This document shows, in pieces, positions 44,059-55,145 of a stretch of DNA of 64,000 bases; position 1 is the first letter of the stretch; each line of letters starts with the position of its first letter. Position numbers and translations under genes: made by a program. Source of the stretch: an uncultured Croceicoccus sp. (GTDB lineage: Bacteria; Pseudomonadota; Alphaproteobacteria; Sphingomonadales; Sphingomonadaceae); assembly GCF_947496385.1 (NCBI RefSeq), contig NZ_CANMCP010000006.1, forward strand, positions 124,001 through 188,000. The letters run 5' to 3'. The notes below the pieces were generated by a model. It saw only the letters and a list, made by a program, of their open reading frames with translations, ran no database searches and had not been told where the DNA came from.

Positions 44059-44655
44059 CTATTTGATGAGCTTGTTCAGCTGGTTTTGCATCTCGGCCAT
44101 TTGCCGGCGCAGCGTTTCAAGCTCGGCCTCCTTGCCCTCGTCGCTCGTCGCGCTCGCGTCGCCCTCGGGCCGGTCCTCGCCCTGCGGCGCGCCGCTGTGC
44201 TGCGCTCCGCCGGGCATGAACGCATTGGTCGCGGCGGTGAACATCGCCATGTTCTGCTGCGCCAGCTTGGCCAAGGGATTGGAGCCGAGGCTTTCCTCGA
44301 ACGTCTTGCGCATCTTCATCTGGTTTTCGCGAAAATGCTGCATCGACATTTCGAGATAATGCGGGATCATCGACTGCATCGAATTGCCGTACATCGAAAT
44401 CAGATCGCGCAGGAAACTCACCGGCAACATCTGCGATCCGCCCGCGGCCTCTTCGTCCATGATGATCTGCGTCAGGATCTGATGCGTGATGTCGTTGCCG
44501 CTCTTCGCATCGACGACCTGAAACTCGACCCCTTCGCGCGTCATCTTCGACAGGTGATCGAGCGTGATATAGCTGGAGCTGTCGGTGTTATACAGGCGCC
44601 GGTTGGCATATTTCTTGATGATGATGACACCATCTTCGCGCTTCTTTTCCGCCAT
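44059..44655 (-). CDS. phaR: Polyhydroxyalkanoate synthesis repressor PhaR
   Basis: About 198 residues. The N-terminal PHB-accumulation regulatory domain (VIIIKKYANRRLYNTDSSSY, ITLDHLSKM) binds DNA and PHA granules; a second conserved segment (LISMYGNSMQSMIPHYLEM) follows, then an acidic linker and a coiled-coil end. PhaR represses phasin and PHA genes until granules form. Several in-frame ATGs precede (44661, 44667); 44655 matches the family N-terminus. No phaC or phasin gene is in the window. Confidence 0.9.
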   Translation of the reverse strand: MAEKKREDGVIIIKKYANRRLYNTDSSSYITLDHLSKMTREGVEFQVVDAKSGNDITHQILTQIIMDEEAAGGSQMLPVSFLRDLISMYGNSMQSMIPHYLEMSMQHFRENQMKMRKTFEESLGSNPLAKLAQQNMAMFTAATNAFMPGGAQHSGAPQGEDRPEGDASATSDEGKEAELETLRRQMAEMQNQLNKLIK

Positions 44656-44754
44656 ATCCATGCCCATCACTACTGAACGACCCCGCCGGATTGCGGATTT
44701 TCACGTTGCTGCACACGCTCTTAGCATGCGCAGCATTGACGGGGCAAGCGCCGC

Positions 44755-45834
44755 TTACCCCCGAAGGCGCGGGCCGGACACGGTGAGCAGTTCGTATTGC
44801 GACAGGCCGCAGGTCCGCGCCGCTTCCGGCAGGTCGTAACGCGCCGCGACCCAGTCCCCCTCCCCGATGCCGCTATCGCCGAGGTCGATCGCGGTCATGT
44901 CCATCGACACGCGGCCAAGAACCGGGAGCGTTCGGCCATCGCACACGAAGCCGCCCTTCCCGCTCCAGCAGCGCAGATACCCGTCGGCATAGCCCAGCGA
45001 CACGATGCCCACGCGCAAGTCGCGCGGCGCGGTGAAGGTCGCGTTATATCCGATGCTGTCACCCGCCGCGACATGGCGGGCCTGCAATACCATCGCCTCG
45101 GGCGTGACGACCTGGCGGATATGCGGGGACAGTTCGGGGCGCGGCACCCCGCCATAAAGCGCGAGACCGGGCCGGGTGAGATCGAAATGGTAATCCGCGC
45201 CTAATGCGATCCCCGCACCATTGGCAAGGCTCGCCCGCTGGTGCGGGATCCGGTGCAGCAGGCCTGCGAACGCATCGCGTTGCCGCGCATTGGCCGCGAC
45301 ATCCTCGTCGGCGCAGGCGAGATGCGACATCAGCGTGCCGACCTGCAATTGCTGCAATCTCGCATCGCCGCATTCGTCGGGACGCAGGCCCAGCCGGTTC
45401 ATCCCCGTATCGATCATGAGATCGCACGACCCGCCGCCGGCCGCGAGCCATCGGTCAACCTGCGTCAGACTGTTGAGTACGGGGCGCAATCCGGTCGCCC
45501 GGGCATAGCGCGCTTCCTCATCCGTGGCAGGGCCGTGGAGCACCGAGATCGCATCGGCCGGAACGGAGGCCATGACATCGGGCGCCTCCTGCCAGTGCGC
45601 GATGAAGAAATGGCGGCAGCCTGCCTCCCACAGGACGCGCGCCGCCCGCCGTGCGCCGGTGCCGTAGCCGTCCGCCTTCACCGCCGCCCCGGCCGTCGCC
45701 CGCCCGGATAACCGGTCCAGCACGCGCCAGTTCGCCGCCAACGCATCTTCGTCAAAAGACAGGCGCAAGGCAGGCGGCGGAAGCGGCACACCTGGCTCAT
45801 CGCCATTCGCGAGCGGCGGCGTCACTTCGCTCAC
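44755..45834 (-). CDS. alr: Alanine racemase
   Basis: 359 residues. PLP-binding K53 in AAVKADGYGTG and the second catalytic base Tyr in SIGYNATFTA; MIDTGMNRLGL and RVSMDMTAIDLG are conserved. It supplies D-alanine for peptidoglycan. The start is GTG 45834, overlapping the stop of the NifU-like gene as GTGA, which beats longer in-frame starts running into that gene. It is the last gene of the radA-cvpA-nifU-like-alr chain. Confidence 0.92.
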   Translation of the reverse strand: MSEVTPPLANGDEPGVPLPPPALRLSFDEDALAANWRVLDRLSGRATAGAAVKADGYGTGARRAARVLWEAGCRHFFIAHWQEAPDVMASVPADAISVLHGPATDEEARYARATGLRPVLNSLTQVDRWLAAGGGSCDLMIDTGMNRLGLRPDECGDARLQQLQVGTLMSHLACADEDVAANARQRDAFAGLLHRIPHQRASLANGAGIALGADYHFDLTRPGLALYGGVPRPELSPHIRQVVTPEAMVLQARHVAAGDSIGYNATFTAPRDLRVGIVSLGYADGYLRCWSGKGGFVCDGRTLPVLGRVSMDMTAIDLGDSGIGEGDWVAARYDLPEAARTCGLSQYELLTVSGPRLRG

Positions 45835-46262
45835 CCTTCGCGAACCATCGGGCGAAGCGCGTTCGCCGCCGCGTTCCATGCCAGCAACATCGCCCCGTGG
45901 CGCCCCGGATAGGCGCGTGCCGGTGCGATCAGGTCGAGCCCCGGCCAGTCGGGCTGCGGTCCGTCGCGGCGCACCCATTCCTCCATCGCCGCGTTCGCCG
46001 CCGCGATGTCCTGCGCGTCGCGGCCCGCGGCAGATTCCGCGAAGACCGCCGCACCCGCCTGCCCCACCGCGCAGGCATGGGCCGCGATGCCGACCTCCGC
46101 GATCTTGCCGCCCTCGCCGAGCAGCAGGCCCAGCTCGACCCGGCTGCCGCAGCTGGGCGAGCGCGCCTCGCCGCGAATGGAAAAGCGCGAATCCAGCGTA
46201 AAGGATGCAAGCCGGGTCGCCGCGGCCAGCACGGCGGGCGTATAGAGCCGGTGCGCGTTCAT
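45831..46262 (-). CDS. NifU/IscU-like iron-sulfur scaffold-type protein
   Basis: 143 residues. The N-terminal NifU/IscU fold is suggested by RLASFTLDSRFSIRGEARSP, SCGSRVELGLLLGEG and AHACAVGQAGAAVF. Cys sits at two of the three cluster-ligand positions; the third, usually Cys near the C-terminus, is replaced within YPGRHGAMLLAWNAA. It may therefore not assemble clusters in the classic way. The start overlaps cvpA (ATGA) and the stop overlaps alr (GTGA). Confidence 0.72.
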   Translation of the reverse strand: MNAHRLYTPAVLAAATRLASFTLDSRFSIRGEARSPSCGSRVELGLLLGEGGKIAEVGIAAHACAVGQAGAAVFAESAAGRDAQDIAAANAAMEEWVRRDGPQPDWPGLDLIAPARAYPGRHGAMLLAWNAAANALRPMVREG

Positions 46263-46831
46263 CGGGTCGCGGCGTCCACTTCGCTGCTCACGCGCTCCAT
46301 GTCGTCCTCGCCGTCTTCCTCGTCCGCCTGCGCGCGAAAGGCGGCGCGGCGCTGCTCGATATCCTCGACCAGTGCGATGCTGGCCGCGTTGACGAAGGAA
46401 TAGCTGCGCGCCTTCGCGATCCAGTCGGGCCGCCCCTCCACGCCCCAGATCGTGTCATATCCCAGCACCAGCACCGAAAAGGCCAGCACGACCATGATCA
46501 GCCCCTTCACGATGCCAAAGCCCAGGCCCAGCATCCGGTCGACCGCGCCGAGCACCGAGTTGCGCGCGCGCGACCCGGCCCACCGCGCGATCAGCTTCAC
46601 GATGAGATAGGGCACCATCAACAATACGGCAAAGGCCAGCACCGCCGCGCTCGCCTGCGTGTCGATATACTGCAGCATCCACTGCGTCAGCGGGGTATGC
46701 AGCGCGGAGATTGCGATCATCGCGGCGATCCACGCGGCCAGCGCCAGTATCTCATGCACGAACCCGCGCATGAAGCCGCCCACCGCCGCAAAACCGACGA
46801 TGATAATCACCACGAGATCGAATGCCGTCAT
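46259..46831 (-). CDS. cvpA: CvpA family membrane protein
   Basis: 190 residues with four transmembrane helices. FDLVVIIIVGFAAVGGFMRG and VHEILALAAWIAAM are the CvpA signature; RNSVLGAVDRMLGLGFGIVK is the second conserved stretch. A charged C-terminal tail (EEDGEDDMERVSSEVDAA) follows. The family is linked to colicin V production and envelope homeostasis. It lies 11 bp after radA, overlapping the NifU-like gene. Confidence 0.86.
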   Translation of the reverse strand: MTAFDLVVIIIVGFAAVGGFMRGFVHEILALAAWIAAMIAISALHTPLTQWMLQYIDTQASAAVLAFAVLLMVPYLIVKLIARWAGSRARNSVLGAVDRMLGLGFGIVKGLIMVVLAFSVLVLGYDTIWGVEGRPDWIAKARSYSFVNAASIALVEDIEQRRAAFRAQADEEDGEDDMERVSSEVDAATR

Positions 46832-46842
46832 GGCGTTATCCG

Positions 46843-48219
46843 CTATTGGCTCCCCACCACATGGTCAACGAGATTTGGCAATTGCCGCATCGGGTGAAAG
46901 CGCGCGCCCGCAACCTTTTCGCCCTTTTCCGCCACCGAGCCCGGCCCGAATGCGCGGTCGAAGCCAAGCTTCACCGATTCGCGAAGACGCAGCGGCGCAT
47001 GCGCCACGGGCCGAATCTCACCCGCCAGCGACACCTCCCCGAACCACACCGATTGCGCTGGCAAGGCGCGCTCCGACAATGCGGATACCAGCGCCGCCGC
47101 CACGGCGAGGTCCGCCGCCGGATCAGTCAGCCGGTATCCCCCAGCCACGTTGAGATAAACCTCCGCCGAGGAGAAAGTGAGCCCGCACCGCGCCTCCAGC
47201 ACGGCGAGCAGCATCGCCATGCGCCCGTTGTCCCACCCCACGACCGCGCGGCGCGGCGTCGCCCCGCTCTGCAACCGCACGATGAGCGCCTGAATCTCGA
47301 CCAGCACCGGGCGCGTCCCTTCGAGCGCGGGAAACACCGCACTTCCCGCGAGCGGCTCGTCACGGCCCGACAGGAACAGCATGGACGGGTTCGTCACCTC
47401 GACAAGGCCGGCCCCTTCCATGGAAAAGACGCCGATTTCGTCGACCGCCCCGAACCGGTTCTTCAACGCGCGCAGGATGCGATATTGATGCGAACGCTCG
47501 CCTTCGAAGCTCATCACGACATCGACCATATGTTCGAGCACGCGCGGTCCGGCGATATTGCCATCCTTGGTGACATGCCCGACCAGCACCATCGCCACCC
47601 CGTTCCGCTTGGCATAGCGGATGAGTTCGAGCGCGCAGCCGCGCACCTGGCTCACCGTTCCGGGTGCGCCCTCGATCTGGTCGGAATGCATGGTCTGTAT
47701 GGAATCGATGATGAGCAGCGCCGGTGGCTCCATATCGCCCAGCGTCGTCAGGATGTCGCGCACCGAGGTTGTCGCCGCAAGGCTCACCGGCGCGTCCGAA
47801 AGGCCGAGCCGTTCGGCGCGCAGCCGCACCTGCCCCGCCGCTTCCTCCCCGCTGATATAGACGACGCGCCCGCCCGAGCGCGCCACCGTTGCGCAGGTCT
47901 GAAGCAGCAGGGTCGATTTGCCGATGCCCGGATCGCCGCCCATCAATATGGCGCTTCCCGGCACGAACCCGCCGCCCAGTGCGCGATCGAATTCGGCAAG
48001 ACCGGTCGGGCGCCGTTGCGGGAGCGGGACCGGCGCGTCGAGCGGCACGAAACGGATCGTCTGCCCGCCGCCCGAAAGGTCGTGCTTTGCGGAAAAGACA
48101 GTCGGTGCCGCCTCCTCGACAAGGCTGTTCCATTCGGCGCAATCGCTGCATTGCCCCTGCCATCTGGGCGATACGCTGCCGCAGGCCTGGCACACATATT
48201 TCCGCTTTGTCTTTGCCAT
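46843..48219 (-). CDS. radA: DNA repair protein RadA (Sms)
   Basis: 458 residues. N-terminal zinc finger C10-x2-C13 and C24-x2-C27; RecA-like ATPase with Walker A GGDPGIGKSTLL; the RadA-specific KNRFG motif (ALKNRFGAVDEIGVF); and a C-terminal Lon-protease-like domain with VAGGYRLTDPAADLAVAAAL. It promotes branch migration in recombinational repair. ATG 48219 is at the family N-terminus. It heads the operon with cvpA. Confidence 0.95.
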   Translation of the reverse strand: MAKTKRKYVCQACGSVSPRWQGQCSDCAEWNSLVEEAAPTVFSAKHDLSGGGQTIRFVPLDAPVPLPQRRPTGLAEFDRALGGGFVPGSAILMGGDPGIGKSTLLLQTCATVARSGGRVVYISGEEAAGQVRLRAERLGLSDAPVSLAATTSVRDILTTLGDMEPPALLIIDSIQTMHSDQIEGAPGTVSQVRGCALELIRYAKRNGVAMVLVGHVTKDGNIAGPRVLEHMVDVVMSFEGERSHQYRILRALKNRFGAVDEIGVFSMEGAGLVEVTNPSMLFLSGRDEPLAGSAVFPALEGTRPVLVEIQALIVRLQSGATPRRAVVGWDNGRMAMLLAVLEARCGLTFSSAEVYLNVAGGYRLTDPAADLAVAAALVSALSERALPAQSVWFGEVSLAGEIRPVAHAPLRLRESVKLGFDRAFGPGSVAEKGEKVAGARFHPMRQLPNLVDHVVGSQ

Positions 48220-48324
48220 GGCCTCGCCTACCCGGAACAGGAGGGGAACACAACCACGTTGCGGTAAAGCTCCCCCTCCGTTTTCACGCAGGTCTTTTCA
48301 TCGCGGCGCGGGCCTGCCATCACC

Positions 48325-50646
48325 GTGGTTATGCGGGAAAAGGAACTGCGGATCGCGCTCGTGTGCTATGGCGGCGTCAGCCTCGCCGTCTACATGCACG
48401 GCATCACGAAAGAGGTGTGGAAACTGGCGCAGGCGAGCCGCGCGTTCCGTCTCGACGAACCGCCGCAAACCGGGTCGCAGCGCGCCTATTTCCGGCTTCT
48501 CACGCTGATCGCCGAAAAGGGTGAAACGCGGCTGCGCGTGTTGCCCGACATATTATCCGGGGCGAGCGCGGGGGGCATGAACGCGGTGTTTCTCGCAGAG
48601 GCGCTCGTGACCGGGCGCTCGCTCGATCCGTTGACGCGGCTCTGGCTTGAAAAGGCGGATAGCGACCTGCTGATCGCGCCGGATGCGATGGCGCGCAACC
48701 GGCTCTCCAAATTCTGGGCGACGCCGCTGGTCAAATGGACGTTGAAACGGCCCGGCAATGCCATCAACCGCACGGTGGCGCCCGAAACGCGTGCGGAACT
48801 GCGGGAAAAACTGTCGCGGCTCATGCGCTCGCGCTGGTTCGCGCCGCCGTTTTCGGGCATCGGCTTTTCCCGGCTCATCGACGATGCGCTGCTGGCCATG
48901 GATGCGCAGATCGCCGGACCGCCGCTGTTGCCGCCGCGCCATCCGATCGACCTGTTCGTCACCGCGACCGATTTTCACGGGCACCGCAGCGTCCTCAAAC
49001 TGCACAGCCCGGATTTCGCGGTGGAGGCGGAGCATCGCCTGCCAATTTCGTTCCGTGCGCGAAGCGGGGACGGACGGTTGGCGGCGCGGCCCGAGCTCGT
49101 GTTCGCCGCGCGCGCCACGGCCAGCTTTCCCGGCGCCTTCCCACCCTTGCGCGTCGGCGAGATTGACACGTTGTTGCAGGAACGCGGCGCCGAATGGCCG
49201 GGCCGCGAACGGTTCCTGCGGCGCATCATGCCGCAACATATTGCAGGCGGGGATGTGGAGGACGTCGCGCTCATCGACGGGGCGGTTCTGGCCGGACGCC
49301 CGTTTGCAGAGGCGATCGGCGCGCTCGACAACCGGCCCTCCATGCGGGAGGTCGACCGGCGCTTCGTCTATATCGATCCGCACCCGCCGCAACATGCCGA
49401 TGCCAAGGCCGAGCCGCGCAGCACCGGTTTCTTCAGCACGATCTTCGGCGCGCTGTCCTCCATCCCGCGCGAACAGCCGATCCGCGACGATATCGAACGC
49501 ATCGCGCAACATTCCGAGGAGGCCGAGCGTGCCCGCGCCATCGTCGATGCGCTCCGCCCGGAGGTGGAGGCCGCGGTCGACCGCCTGTTCGGGCGCACGC
49601 TGTTCCTCGACCGGCCGACGCCGGCGCGGCTCGGCAAATGGCGCAACAAGGCGCAGCAGGCCGCGGCCAAGCAATCCGGCTTCGCCTTCCACGGCTATGC
49701 CAAGGCGAAATACACGCGCATTCTCGATACGCTGGCCGAAACGATCCGCCGCGCCAATCCGGACGAGGCACCGCCGAGGGGCGGAATCGTCGATGCGTTG
49801 ACCCGCCATTTCGATGCAGCCGGGCTAGACCGGCTTGCCGCGGACGGCGGCGGGGCGAGCGAGGCGGCCATCTCCTTTTTCCGCACCCATGACATCGCGT
49901 TCCGCGTGCGGCGGCTTCGCCTGCTGGCGCGGCGGCTGCTACCGGTGGGGGAGAGCGGGATCGGCGGGCAGCTTACCGCGGCGGAGCGCGAGGGCGCGCG
50001 CGACACCGTGTTCAAGGCGCTCGCGCTTTATGGCGAGCTGGAGCAGGTCGAAACGCTGGGGGAGGATTTTGCTGCGCTCGCCGCCGATGCTCTGCGCCAT
50101 CCCGAACGCGCGATGGCCCGGCTCGCAGACCGGCGCGATCTCAGGCGCACGGATGCCGAGGTCGACGCCATGCTCGCCGAAGCGATGGCGCAATTGCCGC
50201 GCGAGGTGCGCCGCACGCTGCTGTTGAGCTATCTCGGCTTTCCCTTTTACGACATCGCCACGCTTCCCATCCTGGGCGGGCGCGGGCCCGACGAATTCGA
50301 CCCGATCAAGGTGGACCGGATTTCACCCGAGGATGCCAATGCCATCCGTTCGGGCGGCGCGGCGCAGACATTGCGCGGCGTCGAATTCTACCGCTTCGGC
50401 GCCTTCTTTTCCCGCGCCTATCGGGAGAACGATTACCTGTGGGGCAGGCTTCAGGGGGCCGATCGCCTGATCGACATCACCGCCTCGACATTGGACGCGG
50501 AACACGCGCTGCCACCGCAAATGCTGCGCGATCTGAAGCGCGACGCATTCGCCGCAATCCTCGACGAGGAGGACGAGGACGGCAATTGCAACCCCGACCT
50601 CATCGCCCGGCTCCGCGCGGAGATCGCCGACAAATTCTATACGTAG
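48325..50646 (+). CDS. Large patatin-like phospholipase/acyl hydrolase
   Basis: 773 residues. N-terminal ELRIALVCYGGVSLAVYMHG resembles the oxyanion loop of patatins; the nucleophile S81 sits in SGASAGGMNAVF (G-x-S-x-G) and the dyad Asp D318 in LIDGAVLAG. The C-terminal 450 residues match no domain I recognise, but the layout resembles the DUF3376-containing patatin-like proteins. GTG 48325 or ATG 48331 may start it. It is divergent from radA. There is no nucleotide cyclase nearby, so no CBASS link. Confidence 0.82.
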   Translation: MVMREKELRIALVCYGGVSLAVYMHGITKEVWKLAQASRAFRLDEPPQTGSQRAYFRLLTLIAEKGETRLRVLPDILSGASAGGMNAVFLAEALVTGRSLDPLTRLWLEKADSDLLIAPDAMARNRLSKFWATPLVKWTLKRPGNAINRTVAPETRAELREKLSRLMRSRWFAPPFSGIGFSRLIDDALLAMDAQIAGPPLLPPRHPIDLFVTATDFHGHRSVLKLHSPDFAVEAEHRLPISFRARSGDGRLAARPELVFAARATASFPGAFPPLRVGEIDTLLQERGAEWPGRERFLRRIMPQHIAGGDVEDVALIDGAVLAGRPFAEAIGALDNRPSMREVDRRFVYIDPHPPQHADAKAEPRSTGFFSTIFGALSSIPREQPIRDDIERIAQHSEEAERARAIVDALRPEVEAAVDRLFGRTLFLDRPTPARLGKWRNKAQQAAAKQSGFAFHGYAKAKYTRILDTLAETIRRANPDEAPPRGGIVDALTRHFDAAGLDRLAADGGGASEAAISFFRTHDIAFRVRRLRLLARRLLPVGESGIGGQLTAAEREGARDTVFKALALYGELEQVETLGEDFAALAADALRHPERAMARLADRRDLRRTDAEVDAMLAEAMAQLPREVRRTLLLSYLGFPFYDIATLPILGGRGPDEFDPIKVDRISPEDANAIRSGGAAQTLRGVEFYRFGAFFSRAYRENDYLWGRLQGADRLIDITASTLDAEHALPPQMLRDLKRDAFAAILDEEDEDGNCNPDLIARLRAEIADKFYT

Positions 50647-50655
50647 ATCCGGCGA

Positions 50656-51777
50656 TCAGCCTGTGAAACTGTCGCGGATACGTTCGAAGAACCCGCGCGA
50701 ATCCGGGCATTCGGCGCCGGTTTCGGTTTCCTGAAATTCGCGGAGCAAGTCCTTCTGCTTCGCGCTCAGCTTGCGGGGAGTCTCGACATTGACCTCCACC
50801 ACCAGATCGCCGCGCCCTCGTCCTTGCAGCACCGGCATGCCTTCGCCGCGCTTGCGCAATTGCTCGCCCGACTGCACGCCGGCGGGAATGGTGACGGTGA
50901 TCCATTCATCGTCCATGCCCGGCAATTCGACCGTCCCGCCCAGCGCCGCCTTCGTGAAGGTGATCGGCACACGGGTGAGCAAGGTCGTGCCCTCACGCTC
51001 GAACACCGAGTGGCGCTTGACGTGCAGGAAGATGTAGAGATCGCCCGGCGGCGCGCCGTATGGCCCCGCCTCACCCTTGCCCGAAAGACGGATGCGCGTG
51101 CCGGTCTCCACGCCGGGCGGGATGTTGACCTCCAGCGTCTGCGGCTTGTCGACCCGGCCTTCGCCGCCGCAATTGCGGCACGGGCTTTCGATGACCTCGC
51201 CGCGCCCGTGGCAGGTCGGGCAGGCGCGTTCGACCATGAAGAAGCCCTGCTGCGCGCGGACCTTGCCATAGCCTTCGCACATGGGGCAGCGGCGCTTGCC
51301 AGTGCCCGGCTCCGCGCCGGTGCCGTCGCACGGTTCGCACGCCTGCGATACCTCGATCGTGATCTCGGTATCCTTGCCGTGGAACGCATCCTCGAGCGTG
51401 ATTTCCATGTCGTAGCGCAGATCGGCGCCGCGGCGCGGGCGTGGCCCGGCCCCGCGACCGCCGCCGAAACCCTGTCCGAAAATGGTCTCGAAAATATCGC
51501 CGATGTCGGAAAATCCGGCCTGCCCGCCGCCGCCGCCGCTGCTCGCCTGTTCGAAGGCGGCATGGCCGTAGCGATCGTAAGCCGCGCGTTTCTGCGGATC
51601 TTTCAAACAGTCATAGGCGCGGCTGATCGCCTTGAACTTCGCTTCGCTCTCCGCATCGCCCGGGTTGCGATCGGGATGAAATTTCATCGCCAGCTTGCGA
51701 TAGGCGGACTTGATCGTCTTGTCGTCCGCGCTTCGTTCGACCTGAAGCAGTTCGTAAAAGTCGATTTCGGTTTCCAT
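50656..51777 (-). CDS. dnaJ: Chaperone protein DnaJ
   Basis: 373 residues. J domain with the HPD triad (MKFHPDRNPGD), Gly/Phe-rich linker (GGGGGQAGFSDIGDIFETIF), four C-x2-C-x-G-x-G zinc repeats (CEPCDGTG, CPMCEGYG, CPTCHGRG, CRNCGGEG) and the C-terminal substrate-binding domains. Co-chaperone of DnaK. It is on the same strand as dnaK with 178 bp between and converges on the patatin gene with 9 bp. Confidence 0.96.
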   Translation of the reverse strand: METEIDFYELLQVERSADDKTIKSAYRKLAMKFHPDRNPGDAESEAKFKAISRAYDCLKDPQKRAAYDRYGHAAFEQASSGGGGGQAGFSDIGDIFETIFGQGFGGGRGAGPRPRRGADLRYDMEITLEDAFHGKDTEITIEVSQACEPCDGTGAEPGTGKRRCPMCEGYGKVRAQQGFFMVERACPTCHGRGEVIESPCRNCGGEGRVDKPQTLEVNIPPGVETGTRIRLSGKGEAGPYGAPPGDLYIFLHVKRHSVFEREGTTLLTRVPITFTKAALGGTVELPGMDDEWITVTIPAGVQSGEQLRKRGEGMPVLQGRGRGDLVVEVNVETPRKLSAKQKDLLREFQETETGAECPDSRGFFERIRDSFTG

Positions 51778-51955
51778 GGCCCATCCCGCCGTTGCGATAC
51801 GCCGCGCCTGTCATCGTGCCGGAGGAACCGGCCCGCGCGCACGGCCTGAATATGTCGAAGCGGCCGGCGGCGAACTCTCGCTGACGCCGACCGCTTCCCG
51901 TGTTCCGGCGCCGCCTGGCACGATGGCCGGGCGGCGCTCGGTTTCATCGGGCGTT

Positions 51956-53878
<1,923 letters not shown>

Positions 53879-53966
53879 TTAAGTGTTCCCACCTCTTCAT
53901 TGGACACCGCGCATTCGGGGCCCCCCAAACACGGGCAAGCCCGCCACGCGGCTCAGTAACAGGGCG

Positions 53967-53998
53967 CGATATAGGGGCGGTTTTTCATGGAACAAGGG
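53967..53998 (-). promoter_or_regulatory. RpoH (sigma-32)-type promoter of dnaK
   Basis: On the minus strand: CCCTTG (-35) and, 17 bases later, CCTATATCG (-10), close to the alphaproteobacterial RpoH consensus CTTG-N17/18-CYTATNTNNG. It lies 90-120 bp before the dnaK start codon. Confidence 0.65.
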
Positions 53999-54051
53999 CT
54001 TGAAAGCGCCTATCGACGGTTGAGAAACGCGCAGCCTGTATCGGGCGCGCC

Positions 54052-54624
54052 ATGCCGAGGATGAAAAACACACACATGCGCCGTTTTGCGATTTTTGCCC
54101 CGCTCGTCCCCGCCGCGCTGATGCTTTCGGCATGCGGCGACACGACGGAGGCGCCGCCCGCCGACGAACTGATCGAGGAGGCGACCGACCCCAACACGCC
54201 CGAGGGAATTCAGCTCACCGATGCCTATGTCCGCCTCCCCGCCGTGAACGGCCGGCCCGGCGTCGCCTATTTCAACGTGGTCAACAATGGCGACGCGGTC
54301 CGCAACATCGCCTCCGTCTCGCTCAAGAACGTTGGCCGCACCGAAATGCACCGCACGATGCAGGAAGGCGGCGTGTCGTCGATGGAGCCGGTCACCGAAA
54401 TCGCGGTACAGCCGGGTCAGACGGTCGCCTTCGAACAGGGTGGTTATCACGTGATGCTCTTCGATCTCGCCCCTGCGATGATGGCGCGCACCACCGCCGA
54501 CCTGACCGTAACGTTCGACAATGGCGACAAGGCATCGTTCGCCGCCCCCATCCTGAAACCCGGCGAAAGCCCCGGCGGCCTCGGCGATAGCGACGAGATG
54601 GGCGGGATGGAGGCGATGCGCTGA
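54052..54624 (+). CDS. PCu(A)C-type periplasmic copper chaperone lipoprotein
   Basis: 190 residues. A lipoprotein signal (FAPLVPAALMLSAC) with lipobox LSAC, then a PCuAC domain holding the Cu(I) motif: MHRTMQ, a Met about ten residues later (SSMEPV) and a downstream YHVML His-x-Met. The Gly/Asp/Met-rich C-terminus (DEMGGMEAM) may also bind metal. It should deliver copper to cytochrome oxidase or protect from copper. ATG 54052, 54061 or 54076 may be the start; the gene is divergent from dnaK. Confidence 0.85.
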   Translation: MPRMKNTHMRRFAIFAPLVPAALMLSACGDTTEAPPADELIEEATDPNTPEGIQLTDAYVRLPAVNGRPGVAYFNVVNNGDAVRNIASVSLKNVGRTEMHRTMQEGGVSSMEPVTEIAVQPGQTVAFEQGGYHVMLFDLAPAMMARTTADLTVTFDNGDKASFAAPILKPGESPGGLGDSDEMGGMEAMR

Positions 54625-54641
54625 ACCCGGCGCCCGATCCT

Positions 54642-55142
54642 GTGCTCCCCCATCCTGCACCCGCCGCCTGTCCTGTGGGCGGGGAGCGCGGCCTGACCGA
54701 TGGGGAGAAGGCGCTCGTCGCCTCCGTCTTCGGCGGCGCGCTCGACCCGGATCCGGTGCGGATCAAGCGGCGAAAATGGTTTCCCTTCCAACCCGCCAAC
54801 ACCTTGATGGCGCCGACCGGACATATCCATTTTCCCGCGCGGACCCGGCTTTATTGCGACGATTTCGCCCATGCCTCGCTCTGGCTCAAAGGGCTGTTCC
54901 TGCATGAAATGACGCATGTCTGGCAATCGCAGCAGCGCGGCAAATACTGGCTCGTGATGATGCGGCACCCGTTTTGCCGCTATGGCTATGCCGTGATGCC
55001 GGGCCGCAAGTTGACGCAATACGGGATCGAGCAGCAGGCCGAAATCGTACGCCATGCATTTTTGCTACGCCATGGTTTCCCGCTGATCGGCGCGCCGCCG
55101 CGCGAACAGCTGGAAACCATCCTGCCCTTCACCCCGCAGTAG
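54642..55142 (+). CDS. Putative zincin-type metalloprotein (vgr-related family)
   Basis: 166 residues from GTG 54642. The conserved middle is WLKGLFLHEMTHVWQSQQRG, a HExxH zinc-binding helix, preceded by PTGHIHFPARTRLYCDDFA. Similar Sphingomonadales proteins are often labelled 'vgr related', a name without known function. No signal peptide, so probably cytosolic. It begins 17 bp after the PCuAC gene and ends 3 bp before the convergent endonuclease-like gene. A peptidase or peptidase-like role is inferred from the motif only. Confidence 0.6.
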   Translation: MLPHPAPAACPVGGERGLTDGEKALVASVFGGALDPDPVRIKRRKWFPFQPANTLMAPTGHIHFPARTRLYCDDFAHASLWLKGLFLHEMTHVWQSQQRGKYWLVMMRHPFCRYGYAVMPGRKLTQYGIEQQAEIVRHAFLLRHGFPLIGAPPREQLETILPFTPQ

Positions 55143-55145
55143 CGA

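Noticed and set aside
48325-50646. Patatin as a CBASS-type defence effector
   Set aside because: No cyclic-nucleotide synthase, E1/E2-like or other defence gene is adjacent; neighbours are housekeeping.
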